This document shows positions 42,840 through 50,914 of a stretch of 64,000 nt of DNA, piece by piece (within the stretch, counting starts at the first letter, position 1; every line of letters starts with the position of its first letter). Below the pieces are notes generated by a model. That model saw only the letters and a program-made list of their open reading frames with translations, was not told where the DNA came from and searched no databases. Made by a program: the position numbers and the translations under genes. The stretch spans positions 1 to 64,000 of the forward strand of contig JAXHUH010000236.1 in the NCBI GenBank assembly GCA_034211175.1, given 5' to 3'. The DNA comes from JAXHUH01 sp034211175. Lineage in GTDB: Bacteria; Actinomycetota; Acidimicrobiia; Acidimicrobiales; CAIXPF01.

Positions 42840-43268
42840 TCAGGAGACTGGCGTGAACCAGTCGAGACCCTCGTAGCGTGCGACGCCCCGGTCCGCAGTG
42901 GCGAGACGGGCGCCGTGGGCCAGGGCGAGGGCTGCGAGCCACGCGTCAGGTACGAGGTTGCCTCGGACCATCGTGTCGGCATCGACGATCCGGGCGAACC
43001 GCTCCCACACCTCCGGCGTCGGCGCCAGCCACTGCGTGCGCCGAGCATCCCTGATGCGGTCGACGAGCTCGAGGGCGACAGGCGTCGGCGCCGGATCGGA
43101 GAAGACGCGGGGGTTGGTCGCGATGCGCACGAAGCCGGTGAGGACGATGTCGTTGACGGCAAGGCCTTCCTCGACGACGGCTCCGTCCAACCAGGCCTTG
43201 TACTCGCGGTGGCGCGGCGCATCCCGATGGAACGCGTAGACCAGCACGTTGACGTCGGGCAGGATCAC
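42840..43268 (-). CDS. vapC: PIN-domain ribonuclease toxin (VapC type)
   Basis: 142 residues. Acidic active-site positions are visible: Asp5 (LPDVNVLV), Asp108 (VPDAWLAALA) and Asp126 (TADRGVARY). The segment VLTGFVRI replaces the usual Glu-containing helix motif, so one acidic residue may be shifted. The family cuts RNA in a metal-dependent way. Its ATG overlaps the antitoxin stop (ATGA), giving the usual antitoxin-toxin order. Confidence 0.9.
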   Translation of the reverse strand: MILPDVNVLVYAFHRDAPRHREYKAWLDGAVVEEGLAVNDIVLTGFVRIATNPRVFSDPAPTPVALELVDRIRDARRTQWLAPTPEVWERFARIVDADTMVRGNLVPDAWLAALALAHGARLATADRGVARYEGLDWFTPVS

Positions 43269-43510
43269 GTCGGTCGATCGGCGTCCAACGCGTCCCAGAG
43301 GGCGTCGCGATCGGCGACGTCGACCAGCATGCGCCCGCCGGAGCCGCCATAGGCGGGCAGCTCGACCGGCGATGCAGCCTGGCCCTCGTCGTCAGCGAGC
43401 ACACGGCGGAGCCCCTCCTCCACGAGGCTTGTGAACGTCCGGCCTTCCGCTGTGGCACGACGTTTCGCGGCCTGGCCAAGTGCGTCCGGAAGGTTGATCG
43501 TCGTACGCAT
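43265..43510 (-). CDS. vapB: Ribbon-helix-helix antitoxin (VapB type)
   Basis: 81 residues. The N-terminus MRTTINLPDALGQAAKRRA is a typical RHH DNA-binding segment, and EGRTFTSLVEEGLRRVLA completes it. The C-terminal half (LPAYGGSGGRMLVDVADRDAL) should wrap the toxin. Met at 43510 was chosen over the one four codons upstream. It probably represses its own promoter in the AT-rich region immediately to the right. Confidence 0.88.
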   Translation of the reverse strand: MRTTINLPDALGQAAKRRATAEGRTFTSLVEEGLRRVLADDEGQAASPVELPAYGGSGGRMLVDVADRDALWDALDADRPT

Positions 43511-43550
43511 GCATACGAGCATATCCGACCATCTGCATACGCATACTACC
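43511..43550. promoter_or_regulatory. Promoter/operator of vapBC with GCATAC repeats
   Basis: A short AT-rich patch holds GCATAC three times (43511, 43535, 43541) plus the palindrome ATGCAT across the vapB start. Repeated hexamers at a toxin-antitoxin promoter fit RHH antitoxin binding. Confidence 0.45.
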
Positions 43551-43634
43551 TGGAGTAGGGCTGCAGAGCCCCGACGCGAGGTTTCCGGTTGGCGCCGCCC
43601 GCCGATGGCCCGGTGACGCCCCGCCGCAGAGGCG

Positions 43635-44204
43635 CTAGGTGCTCGAGCTCGACGGGGAGCGGCGGGCCTGGGGGGTGAGGCGGCGGCGGTCGGCGGAGCG
43701 GGCCTCGGCGTCCTCGTCGCCGAACCAGCCGCCGCGGATGGTCGTGGCGGCGTGGAGCAGGCCCGGTTTCAGCAGCCGGCGCTCGTCGTCGGGCACGCCG
43801 GCCAGCACCCGCTCCTCCAGCTCCAGCACCGCGTCCCGGCACCGCTCGGCAACGTCCCAGCCGGCCTCGGTCAGCTCGTGGGTCAGGGTGCGGCGGTTGG
43901 ACGGGTCGGGACGGCGGTCCACCAGGCCCCGCTCCACGAGCTGGGTCAGGACCTGGTGGCCGGACTGCGGCGTCACGAACGTGCGCCGAGCCAGCTGGGC
44001 ACCGGAGAACCCGCCGCCCTCCCCCAGCACCAGCAACATCATCAGCTCGGGCAGCGAGACGTCGTGGTCGGCGGCGATGTCGTCCGAGGCCCGGCCCATG
44101 GCCCGGGCGAGGCGTCTGACCACGTAGAGGAGGAGGTTGTTGGCCGACTCCTCCCCATGACCCCGCGCACCGTCTCCCTCCGGCGGCGCGTCCCCCTCGG
44201 TCAC
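43635..44204 (-). CDS. MarR-family transcriptional regulator
   Basis: 189 residues from GTG. The winged-helix core is clear (LPELMMLLVLGEGGGFSGAQLARRTFVTPQSGHQVLTQLVERGLVDRRPDPSNRRTL, shown here only as its landmarks SGAQLARRT, GHQVLTQLVERGLV and RRPDPSNRR). The C-terminal 30 residues are Arg/Ser-rich. It is the last gene of the ABC-importer run, 2 nt after the ATPase stop, so it likely controls that importer and perhaps the divergent CoA-transferase operon. Confidence 0.87.
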   Translation of the reverse strand: MTEGDAPPEGDGARGHGEESANNLLLYVVRRLARAMGRASDDIAADHDVSLPELMMLLVLGEGGGFSGAQLARRTFVTPQSGHQVLTQLVERGLVDRRPDPSNRRTLTHELTEAGWDVAERCRDAVLELEERVLAGVPDDERRLLKPGLLHAATTIRGGWFGDEDAEARSADRRRLTPQARRSPSSSST

Positions 44205-44206
44205 GG

Positions 44207-45085
44207 TCAGCGGGTCGCGGCGGGCTCGCCCGTGCCCGTCGTGCGCTCCGGTCTCGACAGGAACGAGCGCAGCCGATCGGTCCGCGGCGCGCCGAAGAAC
44301 TCGGCGGCCGACGCCTCCTCCACGACCGAGCCCTCGGCCATGAGCACGCAGCGGTCGGCCACCTCGCGGGCGAAGTCGAGCTCGTGGGTCACCACGATCA
44401 TGGTCATGCCCGAGTCTGCCAGGTCCCGCATGACCTGGAGCACCTCGTCGACAAGCTCGGGGTCGAGCGAGCTGGTCGGCTCGTCGAAGAGCAGCATCCT
44501 CGGTCGGGTGGCCAGCGCCCGGGCGATCGCCACCCGTTGCTGCTGACCACCGGAGAGGTGGCGGGGGTGGGCGTTGGCCTTGTCCGAGAGCCCCACCCGG
44601 GCCAGCAGCTCGTGGGCCCGTTCGTTCGCCTCGGCCCGGCTGCGGTGGTGGACGATCCGGGGCGCCTCGGTGATGTTGCGGAGCACGGTCCAGTGCGGGA
44701 ACAGGTTGAACTGCTGGAACACCATGCCCATCCGCCGGCGCTGCCGCTCGACGTCGCGCTCGCGCAGCGGGCGGACGACGCCGTCGGCGACCTCGTAGCC
44801 GAGCAGCTCACCGTCGAGTCGGATCGAGCCGCCGTCGATCGTCTCGAGCTGATGCACGCAGCGCACGAGCGTCGACTTGCCCGACCCGGACGGTCCGAGC
44901 ACCGCCACCGCCTCACCCTCGCCGACGGTGAGATCGACCCCGTCGAGGGCGGCGTGGCTGCCGAAGCGCTTCACGAGCCGGGAGACCTCGAGCACCGGCG
45001 GCGCAGCCTCACCCTCCCCGTCGCCCCCGGTCCCGTCATCGCCGGCCGTCGCCGGCCCGGTGGTCACCGACACCTCGGGGGTCAC
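44207..45085 (-). CDS. Polar amino-acid-type ABC transporter ATPase
   Basis: 292 residues from GTG. After a 30-residue acidic leader come Walker A GPSGSGKST (64-72), Q-loop FQQFNLFPH, signature LSGGQQQR, Walker B LLFDEPTSSLDPE and the switch His in VVTHELDFA. These match the GlnQ/HisP branch that powers uptake of amino acids and related acids. A 4-nt overlap with the permease gene (GTGA) shows coupling. Confidence 0.93.
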   Translation of the reverse strand: MTPEVSVTTGPATAGDDGTGGDGEGEAAPPVLEVSRLVKRFGSHAALDGVDLTVGEGEAVAVLGPSGSGKSTLVRCVHQLETIDGGSIRLDGELLGYEVADGVVRPLRERDVERQRRRMGMVFQQFNLFPHWTVLRNITEAPRIVHHRSRAEANERAHELLARVGLSDKANAHPRHLSGGQQQRVAIARALATRPRMLLFDEPTSSLDPELVDEVLQVMRDLADSGMTMIVVTHELDFAREVADRCVLMAEGSVVEEASAAEFFGAPRTDRLRSFLSRPERTTGTGEPAATR

Positions 45086-46008
45086 GCCATCGCCCCCTCG
45101 GCGGCCGGGGCGGCAACGCTCGCCGACGTCGTCGAGGTCCGGTCGTAGCCGCGACTGAACCGGGCCTCGATGCGCCGCTGGACGATGGTCAGCAGCGTCA
45201 CCACGACCAGGTACCAGATGACGGCGACCATGAGCATCGGCACGACCTCGTAGGTGCGGTTGTAGATGAGCTGCACCGAGCGGAGCAGGTCGTTCATGGC
45301 GATCACGCTCACGAGCGACGTGCCCTTCATCAGGCTGATGAACTGGCTGCCGGTCGGCGGCAGGATGATGCGCATCGACTGGGGCAGCACGACCCGCCAG
45401 AACGTCTGACGGCCGGAGAACCCGAGCGCCGCGGCGGCGTCGCGCTGGCCGTGGTCGACCGACAGGATCCCGGACCGGAAGATCTCGGCCATGTACGCGG
45501 CCTCGTGGAGGCTCAGGCCGATGATGGCGGCGGTGAGCGGGGTGATCAGGTCGTTCGAGGACCACGACACGAGCTCGGGGCCGTACGGGATCCCGATGCC
45601 GATCCGGGGCACGAGGAAGGCGAGGTTGTACCAGAAGATGAGCTGGACCAGCGGCGGGATGCCCCGGAACACGCCCACGTAGAGCTGGCACACCCAGCGC
45701 ACCGGCCCGAAGGTGTGGAGCTGCCCGGCGGCGAGGAACACGCCGAGCAGCGATCCGAGGAACATGCCGACGAACGTGAGGAACACGCTCATCGCCAGGC
45801 CCCACAGCACATTGCGGTTGAACAGGTAGTCGGCGACGACGTCCCACTCGAACCGCTCGTTGGTGACCAGGAACCACCCGATGCGTCCGAGGACGGCCGC
45901 GATGAGGACGCTGACCACGATGCGGCCCGGGCGCAGCCGGGGCCGCGCGTCCGCGACGTCGATCGGCTCGCCACGCGTCGGGCTGCGCAGCGCGGTCTGC
46001 TCGCTCAT
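45082..46008 (-). CDS. Polar amino-acid-type ABC transporter permease
   Basis: 308 residues. There is one helix near 30-48, then the HisMQ/GlnP-type core with about five helices. FRGIPPLVQLIFWY near 114 and the EAA loop EAAYMAEIFRSGILSVDHGQ near 167 are diagnostic. This single permease probably forms a homodimer. It sits between the binding protein and ATPase genes in a typical importer operon. Confidence 0.92.
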   Translation of the reverse strand: MSEQTALRSPTRGEPIDVADARPRLRPGRIVVSVLIAAVLGRIGWFLVTNERFEWDVVADYLFNRNVLWGLAMSVFLTFVGMFLGSLLGVFLAAGQLHTFGPVRWVCQLYVGVFRGIPPLVQLIFWYNLAFLVPRIGIGIPYGPELVSWSSNDLITPLTAAIIGLSLHEAAYMAEIFRSGILSVDHGQRDAAAALGFSGRQTFWRVVLPQSMRIILPPTGSQFISLMKGTSLVSVIAMNDLLRSVQLIYNRTYEVVPMLMVAVIWYLVVVTLLTIVQRRIEARFSRGYDRTSTTSASVAAPAAEGAMA

Positions 46009-46050
46009 CGTGGCCGTCCCCCGGGTCGCATCTGCGTCGGTCCGTGGCCG

Positions 46051-47073
46051 TCAGCTGGTGGCCGGGTTGTACATCGGGGCGTCGAGCGACACCGAGGTGA
46101 GGTTCCAGGTGTCCATGAGCTCGTCGTAGCGGCCGCTCTCGAACAGGTTCTCGAACGCCGCGAGCAGCACCTCGCCGAGGCCGTTGCCCTTCGGCGTGAG
46201 GAGCGCCATCAGGTCGACGCCGGCGCCCTGCTCGTCGCTCTGGGTGACGTAGCCGTAGATGTCGGGGGTCTTGTCGACGATGTCGAGCGCCGCGGTCTCG
46301 GTCGTGGCCAGCGCGTCGACCCGGCCGGACTCGACGGCCAGGATCGTGGCGTTGGTGTCGGCGAGCCCGGTGAACGTTGCCGGCTCGACGCCCTCGGCGG
46401 CGCACCACTCGTTGAGCCGCTCGACCTGGGTCTCGGTGACCGACCCGGTGACGCCGGCGATCTCGAGACCGCAGAGGGCGTCGCTGTCGGGGATGTCGGC
46501 CGCGTTCTCCTCGAGGAACACGTACGAGCTGCGGGTCGTCATCCACACGATCGAGTCGAAGTCGGCCTCCCGCTCGGGCGTGGAGCGGACCGGCCCGTTG
46601 AACGCGTCGTAGCGCCCGGCCAGCATCCCGGTGAGGATGTCGGGCAGGCCGCTGGCGATCTCGACCTCGATGTCGACGCCGAGCTCCTCCTCGAGCGCCG
46701 CCTGGAAGTCGGGGTCGATGCCGGTCACGCTGCCGTCGTCCTCGACGGTCCGGTAGGGCGGGTGCGAGTCCCCGGCGAAGACCAGGGTCCCCGACTCCTG
46801 GATCTCGCCGGGCAGTTGGTCGAACAGCGCCCCGGCCCCGGTGGCGTCCCCCTCGGCCCCGCCGTCGCCGTCCGCGTCGCCCGCGCCGTCCGCGTCGTCC
46901 GCGTCGGTGGCAGCCGTGGTCGTGGTGTCGTCGCCGGCCTCGGGTGAGTCCTCGGCCGACGGCTGGCCGGCGTCGGCCCCCTCGGCGCTCTCGTCGGCGT
47001 CGTCGTCCCCGCAGGCGGCGAGCGCCAGGGACGTGAGCGCGAGCACGGCCAACGCCGCGCGGACGGTCTTCAT
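46051..47073 (-). CDS. Substrate-binding lipoprotein of the amino-acid-type ABC importer
   Basis: 340 residues. Signal peptide and lipobox LALAAC (Cys21) are followed by an unusually long Asp/Thr-rich linker (about 22-78), then an SBP_bac_3 domain: GTLVFAGDSHPPYRTVEDDGSVTGID and later SGLPDILTGMLAGRYD. The acidic linker suggests a salt-adapted or thick-walled habitat. The start has GGGGGGAA upstream. Ligand identity is not readable; neighbouring genes hint at an acid that becomes CoA-linked. Confidence 0.92.
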   Translation of the reverse strand: MKTVRAALAVLALTSLALAACGDDDADESAEGADAGQPSAEDSPEAGDDTTTTAATDADDADGAGDADGDGGAEGDATGAGALFDQLPGEIQESGTLVFAGDSHPPYRTVEDDGSVTGIDPDFQAALEEELGVDIEVEIASGLPDILTGMLAGRYDAFNGPVRSTPEREADFDSIVWMTTRSSYVFLEENAADIPDSDALCGLEIAGVTGSVTETQVERLNEWCAAEGVEPATFTGLADTNATILAVESGRVDALATTETAALDIVDKTPDIYGYVTQSDEQGAGVDLMALLTPKGNGLGEVLLAAFENLFESGRYDELMDTWNLTSVSLDAPMYNPATS

Positions 47074-47291
47074 CGTCGGTTCCCCCCGGTTGTCGGATGG
47101 CCGGACCGACACCTCCCCGGCATCGGTCCGTCGGGCCGTGCCGGGCCCCGGCGGTCCCCGTCAACGTCGGGCGAGCTCATCGAGGCCTGGCACAACCATC
47201 AGTTAGCCTGATAATCGTGGAGGCCATCCGACAGAGTGTCAAGCCACCTGATGGTTCTGCTGACACTGCGCCACCCCGACCCGGAGGCCCC
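47074..47291. promoter_or_regulatory. Divergent promoter with CTGAT-type operator repeats
   Basis: Between the importer and the CapA/CoA-transferase operon lie AACCATCAG (47194-47202) and its perfect inverse CTGATGGTT (47248-47256). A middle copy CTGATAATC (47208-47216) forms a 5-nt-spaced palindrome with the left one. Three related half-sites in a divergent promoter strongly suggest binding by one regulator, most simply the MarR protein encoded at the end of the importer operon. Confidence 0.55.
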
Positions 47292-48428
47292 ATGGACGAC
47301 ACGATCACGTTGCTGGCGGTCGGCGACCTCGTCGTCGACGAGCCGGAGCCCGACCGGTTCTTCGAGCCGAGCGCGTCCCTGCTCCGCTCCGCCGACGTGG
47401 CCATCGGCCACATCGAGGTCCCGCACTCCACGTCGACGGAGACGGCCAGCGTCGACGTGCCCGCTCCCCCGGCCGACCCGGCCCACCTCGGCGCGGTCGG
47501 CCGGGCCGGGTTCACCATCGGGACGCTGGCCGGCAACCACATCTACGACTGCGGGCCCCAGGGGATCGCCGACACGATCAGGGCTGCAGCCGAGGCCGGC
47601 ATCGTGACCACCGGCGCCGGCGCGAACCTCGACGAGGCCCGACAGCCGGCCGTCGTCGAGCGCCGGGGCCGCACCGTCGGGGTGATCAGCCTGAACTGCG
47701 TGGGGCCCCGCGAGTCGTGGGCCACGTCGCGCAAGCCCGGGGCGGCCCACGTCAAGATCGTCACCCACTACGAGCTCGAGAGCGCCAACCCCGGAGGGCC
47801 GCCGACGACCTACAGCTTCGCCGACCCGTCGAGCCTCGAGGCGTTCGTCGCCGACGTCGACGCTCTGGCCGCATCGGTCGACATCGCGATCGTCGCCCTG
47901 CACAAGGGGATCGGCCACGTGCCCGTCGAGCTCGCCGCCTACGAGCACCAGGTCGCCCGCGCCGCGATCGACGCCGGCGCGACCGCGGTCATCGGCCACC
48001 ACGCCCACATCTGCCGGGGCGTCGAGGTCCACCGCGACCGGCCGATCTTCCACGGGCTCGGCAACTTCGTGACCGCGACCCGGGCGCTCACCCTCGACGG
48101 CCCGAACACCCCTGAACGGGAGGCGTGGGCCCGCAAGCGCCGCAAGCTGTTCGGCTTCGCGCCCGACCCTGCGATGCCGACGTACCCGTTCCACCCCGAG
48201 AGCCGCAACACGTTGATCGCGCAGTTGCGGGCGCACGCGGACGGCACGGTCGAGGCCGGGTTCGTGCCGTGCTGGATCGACGACGAGGCCCGGCCGGTGC
48301 CACTGGGCGACGACGCGGTCGGCCACGACGTCGCCGACTACATCGAGCGCATCAGCCGCGAGGCCGGCTTCGACACGGTGTTCCGGTGGAAGGACGGCCG
48401 CGTGCTCGTCACCGGGGGTGCGGCGTGA
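47292..48428 (+). CDS. CapA-family metallophosphoesterase-like protein
   Basis: 378 residues. The metal-site motifs of the calcineurin-like CapA fold are present: AVGDLVVDEPEPDRFF near 10, AGNHIYDCG near 80, and GHHAHICRGVE near 236, followed by HGLGNFV. CapA proteins of capsule loci are membrane-anchored; this one has no signal or anchor and sits in a CoA-metabolism operon. It is probably a cytoplasmic hydrolase of unknown substrate. Met at 47292 has GGAGG upstream. The stop overlaps the CoA-transferase start (GTGA). Confidence 0.87.
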   Translation: MDDTITLLAVGDLVVDEPEPDRFFEPSASLLRSADVAIGHIEVPHSTSTETASVDVPAPPADPAHLGAVGRAGFTIGTLAGNHIYDCGPQGIADTIRAAAEAGIVTTGAGANLDEARQPAVVERRGRTVGVISLNCVGPRESWATSRKPGAAHVKIVTHYELESANPGGPPTTYSFADPSSLEAFVADVDALAASVDIAIVALHKGIGHVPVELAAYEHQVARAAIDAGATAVIGHHAHICRGVEVHRDRPIFHGLGNFVTATRALTLDGPNTPEREAWARKRRKLFGFAPDPAMPTYPFHPESRNTLIAQLRAHADGTVEAGFVPCWIDDEARPVPLGDDAVGHDVADYIERISREAGFDTVFRWKDGRVLVTGGAA

Positions 48429-49666
48429 GCGGCGGGCGCCCCCTCGACGGGCGGATCGTCCTCGACCTCACCACCGCCCTGGCCGGGCCGTACGCCACGC
48501 TGCTGCTCGCGGGACTCGGCGCCCGGGTGATCAAGGTCGAGAACCCGTCCCGGGGCGGCGACACGTCCCGCAACAACTCCCCCTACGCCACCGCGGAGGG
48601 CCTGTCCGCCCGTCGTCGCGGCGAGCGCGACCTGTCGGTGTCGATGATGCTGCGGGGCCGGAACAAGCAGAGCATGACGTTGAACCTCAAGTCGCCCGAC
48701 GGCGTCGAGGTGTTCCGCCGGCTCGCGGCCGAGGCGGACGTCGTGGTCGAGAACTACAGCGCCGGCGTCACGACCCGCCTCGGCATCGACCACGAGTCGC
48801 TCCGGGAGGTCAACCCGCGGCTCGTGTACACGTCGATCAGCGGGTTCGGCGCCCAGGGCGGCCCCGGCACCGGCAAGGCGATGGACACGATTATCCAGGC
48901 GCTGAGCGGCGTGATGATGACCGCCGGCGAGCCCGATGACGGCCCGGTGCGGTTCGGTCTGCCCGTCGGCGACCTGGTCGCGCCGTTGTTCGCCACCATC
49001 GGGACGCTCGCCGCGCTCGTCGAGGTCGACCGGGGTGGCGAGGGCCAGCACGTCGACGTCTCGATGCTCGGCGCCCTCACGTCGCTGGTGGCGTGTGAGC
49101 CGTTCGATGCGTTCGAGGAGCTGGGCATGGCGACCCGCACCGGTGCGTTCGTGCCCCGCCTCGCCCCGTTCGGCACGTTCCGGGCCCGGGACGGCTGGTT
49201 CGCGCTGTGCGGCCCGACCGACGAGTTCGCCCACGGGGTGTTCGCCGCCATCGGCAACCCGGAGCTGGCCGACGACGAGCGCTTCGCCCGCCGCGACGGA
49301 CGGGTCGCCAACGCCGACGAGATCCATCGACTCGTCTCGGCGTGGGCGGCCGGGCGCGACGTCTCCGAGGCGACCAAGGCGCTCGACGCCCACGGTGTGC
49401 CGTCCGCGCCCGTCCGCTCGACGGCCGAGGCCGTGCGCGACCCGCTCGTGCTCGAGCGCGGCGAGGTGGTGCGGCTCACCCACCCCGACCACGGCGACGT
49501 CGGCGACCTCTACGGGTCGGGCCTGCCGATCCGGTTCTCGGCCAGCGACTCCCGGATCGACGGCCCGGCACCAGCGCTCGGCGAGCACACCGACGCGGTG
49601 CTGCGGGAGCTGCTCGACCTGTCCGACGACCACATCGCCGAGCTCCGTCGGTCGGGGGTCGTGTGA
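48425..49666 (+). CDS. Family III (CaiB/BaiF) CoA-transferase
   Basis: 413 residues from GTG. VLDLTTALAGPYATLLLAGLGARVIKVE at the N-terminus (landmarks LDLTT, GPYAT, ADLGA-like GLGARV), GRNKQSMTLNLK, and the catalytic Asp154 in GKAMDTIIQALSG identify it. Such enzymes move CoA between carboxylic acids, here probably activating an imported acid before dehydration by the enzymes encoded downstream. It is coupled to the CapA-like gene and 18 bp from the MFS gene. Confidence 0.92.
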   Translation: MSGGRPLDGRIVLDLTTALAGPYATLLLAGLGARVIKVENPSRGGDTSRNNSPYATAEGLSARRRGERDLSVSMMLRGRNKQSMTLNLKSPDGVEVFRRLAAEADVVVENYSAGVTTRLGIDHESLREVNPRLVYTSISGFGAQGGPGTGKAMDTIIQALSGVMMTAGEPDDGPVRFGLPVGDLVAPLFATIGTLAALVEVDRGGEGQHVDVSMLGALTSLVACEPFDAFEELGMATRTGAFVPRLAPFGTFRARDGWFALCGPTDEFAHGVFAAIGNPELADDERFARRDGRVANADEIHRLVSAWAAGRDVSEATKALDAHGVPSAPVRSTAEAVRDPLVLERGEVVRLTHPDHGDVGDLYGSGLPIRFSASDSRIDGPAPALGEHTDAVLRELLDLSDDHIAELRRSGVV

Positions 49667-49684
49667 CCGCGAGCGGGTCGGCAC

Positions 49685-50914
49685 GTGGCTGATCGACGCG
49701 CCGTCTCGCTGGCCGCGCTCGCGGTCTGGAACTTCCGCGCCTACTTCGCCGGCCAGCTGGCCGCCACGACCGGCCTGTGGTTCCAGAACCTGTCGGTCTC
49801 GCTGGTGGTCGCCGACCTCACCGGCAGTGCCAGCGCGCTGGCCCTCGTGACGGTGGCCCAGTTCGGGCCGGTGCTGGTCCTGTCGGCACCGGCCGGTCGG
49901 GTCGTCGACGCCCACCCGCCACGACGGGTGCTGATGGCCACCTCGGCGGGCGCTGCCACCCTCAGCCTGGTCCTGGCCGCGGCGTTGGCCCCTTCGGAGC
50001 CCGATCTGGTGGTCGTGCTCGTCGTGTTCGCCGCGCTCGGCTCCGTCGCGGCGTTCGAGCGGGCGGCCGCGCAGGCAATCGTCTTCGAGCTCGTCGGCCC
50101 CGACCTGCTCCAGAACGGCGTCGTGCTGAGCACGGTCTACCTGTCGGGCGCCCGCTCGATCGGCCCGGCGCTGGCCGGTGTCGCGTTCGTCGCGCTCGGG
50201 CCCGCGGCCTGCATGATCGTGACCGCGTGCGGCTACGCCATCCAGCTCGGGTGCATGGCCGCCATCCGGGAACGCCGGCTCGTCGACCGGCCCCGACCCG
50301 AGGGCGAGAAGATCTCGACGCTACGGAACCTGGGTGCGGTCGCGGCCAACCGCCCGCTGCTGGCCGTCCTTCTGGTCAACGTCGTGGTGACGCTGGGGGC
50401 GATGAACTTCAACGTCGTCCTCACCAGCGTCGTGTCCCTCCAGTTCGACGGCGCGGCGACGGCCCTCGGCGCAGCCCACGCCCTCAACGCCATCGGCGCC
50501 GTCGTCGGCGCCCTCGCCGTCACCCTGGTGGCGCGTGTCCGGCCGTCGACGCTGGTCCCGGCGTGCCTGGTGTTCGCCGTCGCGCTCGCGGTGAACGCGT
50601 CGATGCCGACGCTGGGGCTGCTGCTGCTCGCCGCGCCGGTCCTGGGCATCGGTCTCGGCGTGTACCAGAGCGTGCTCAACTCGGCGGCCCAGTCGGTCAC
50701 CCCACCCCATGCGCTGGGCCGGACGATGGCGCTGCTCACGATGGGCAACCGGGGCATGGCCCCGTTCGGCGCGCTGCTCATGGGCGCGCTGATCGACGCC
50801 ACCACCGGCCGCACCGCGCTGGCGGTCGGGGCGACGACGTGCGTCGCCACCGCCACGGTCCTGCACCTGGCGCTGCGCGCCGCCGACCACGCACCGGCCC
50901 CGGAGCTCCGATGA
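49685..50914 (+). CDS. MFS transporter (EntS/DHA3-like)
   Basis: 409 residues from GTG with about 12 membrane helices. GRVVDAHPPRRVLM near 72 is the MFS loop 2-3 motif. FRAYFAGQLAATTGLWFQN at the N-terminus is typical of the MFS_3/EntS exporter group. It may export an end product or take up a substrate of the operon. The stop overlaps the next start (ATGA). Confidence 0.88.
   Translation: MADRRAVSLAALAVWNFRAYFAGQLAATTGLWFQNLSVSLVVADLTGSASALALVTVAQFGPVLVLSAPAGRVVDAHPPRRVLMATSAGAATLSLVLAAALAPSEPDLVVVLVVFAALGSVAAFERAAAQAIVFELVGPDLLQNGVVLSTVYLSGARSIGPALAGVAFVALGPAACMIVTACGYAIQLGCMAAIRERRLVDRPRPEGEKISTLRNLGAVAANRPLLAVLLVNVVVTLGAMNFNVVLTSVVSLQFDGAATALGAAHALNAIGAVVGALAVTLVARVRPSTLVPACLVFAVALAVNASMPTLGLLLLAAPVLGIGLGVYQSVLNSAAQSVTPPHALGRTMALLTMGNRGMAPFGALLMGALIDATTGRTALAVGATTCVATATVLHLALRAADHAPAPELR

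Noticed and set aside
43511..43550. CRISPR-like short repeats near vapB
   Set aside because: The GCATAC units are only 6 bp, irregularly spaced and confined to one promoter.
44207..47164. One 985-codon minus-strand protein covering the importer locus
   Set aside because: Only its last 292 codons are the ATPase; the upstream part is out of frame with the permease and binding protein, which have clear family motifs in another frame.
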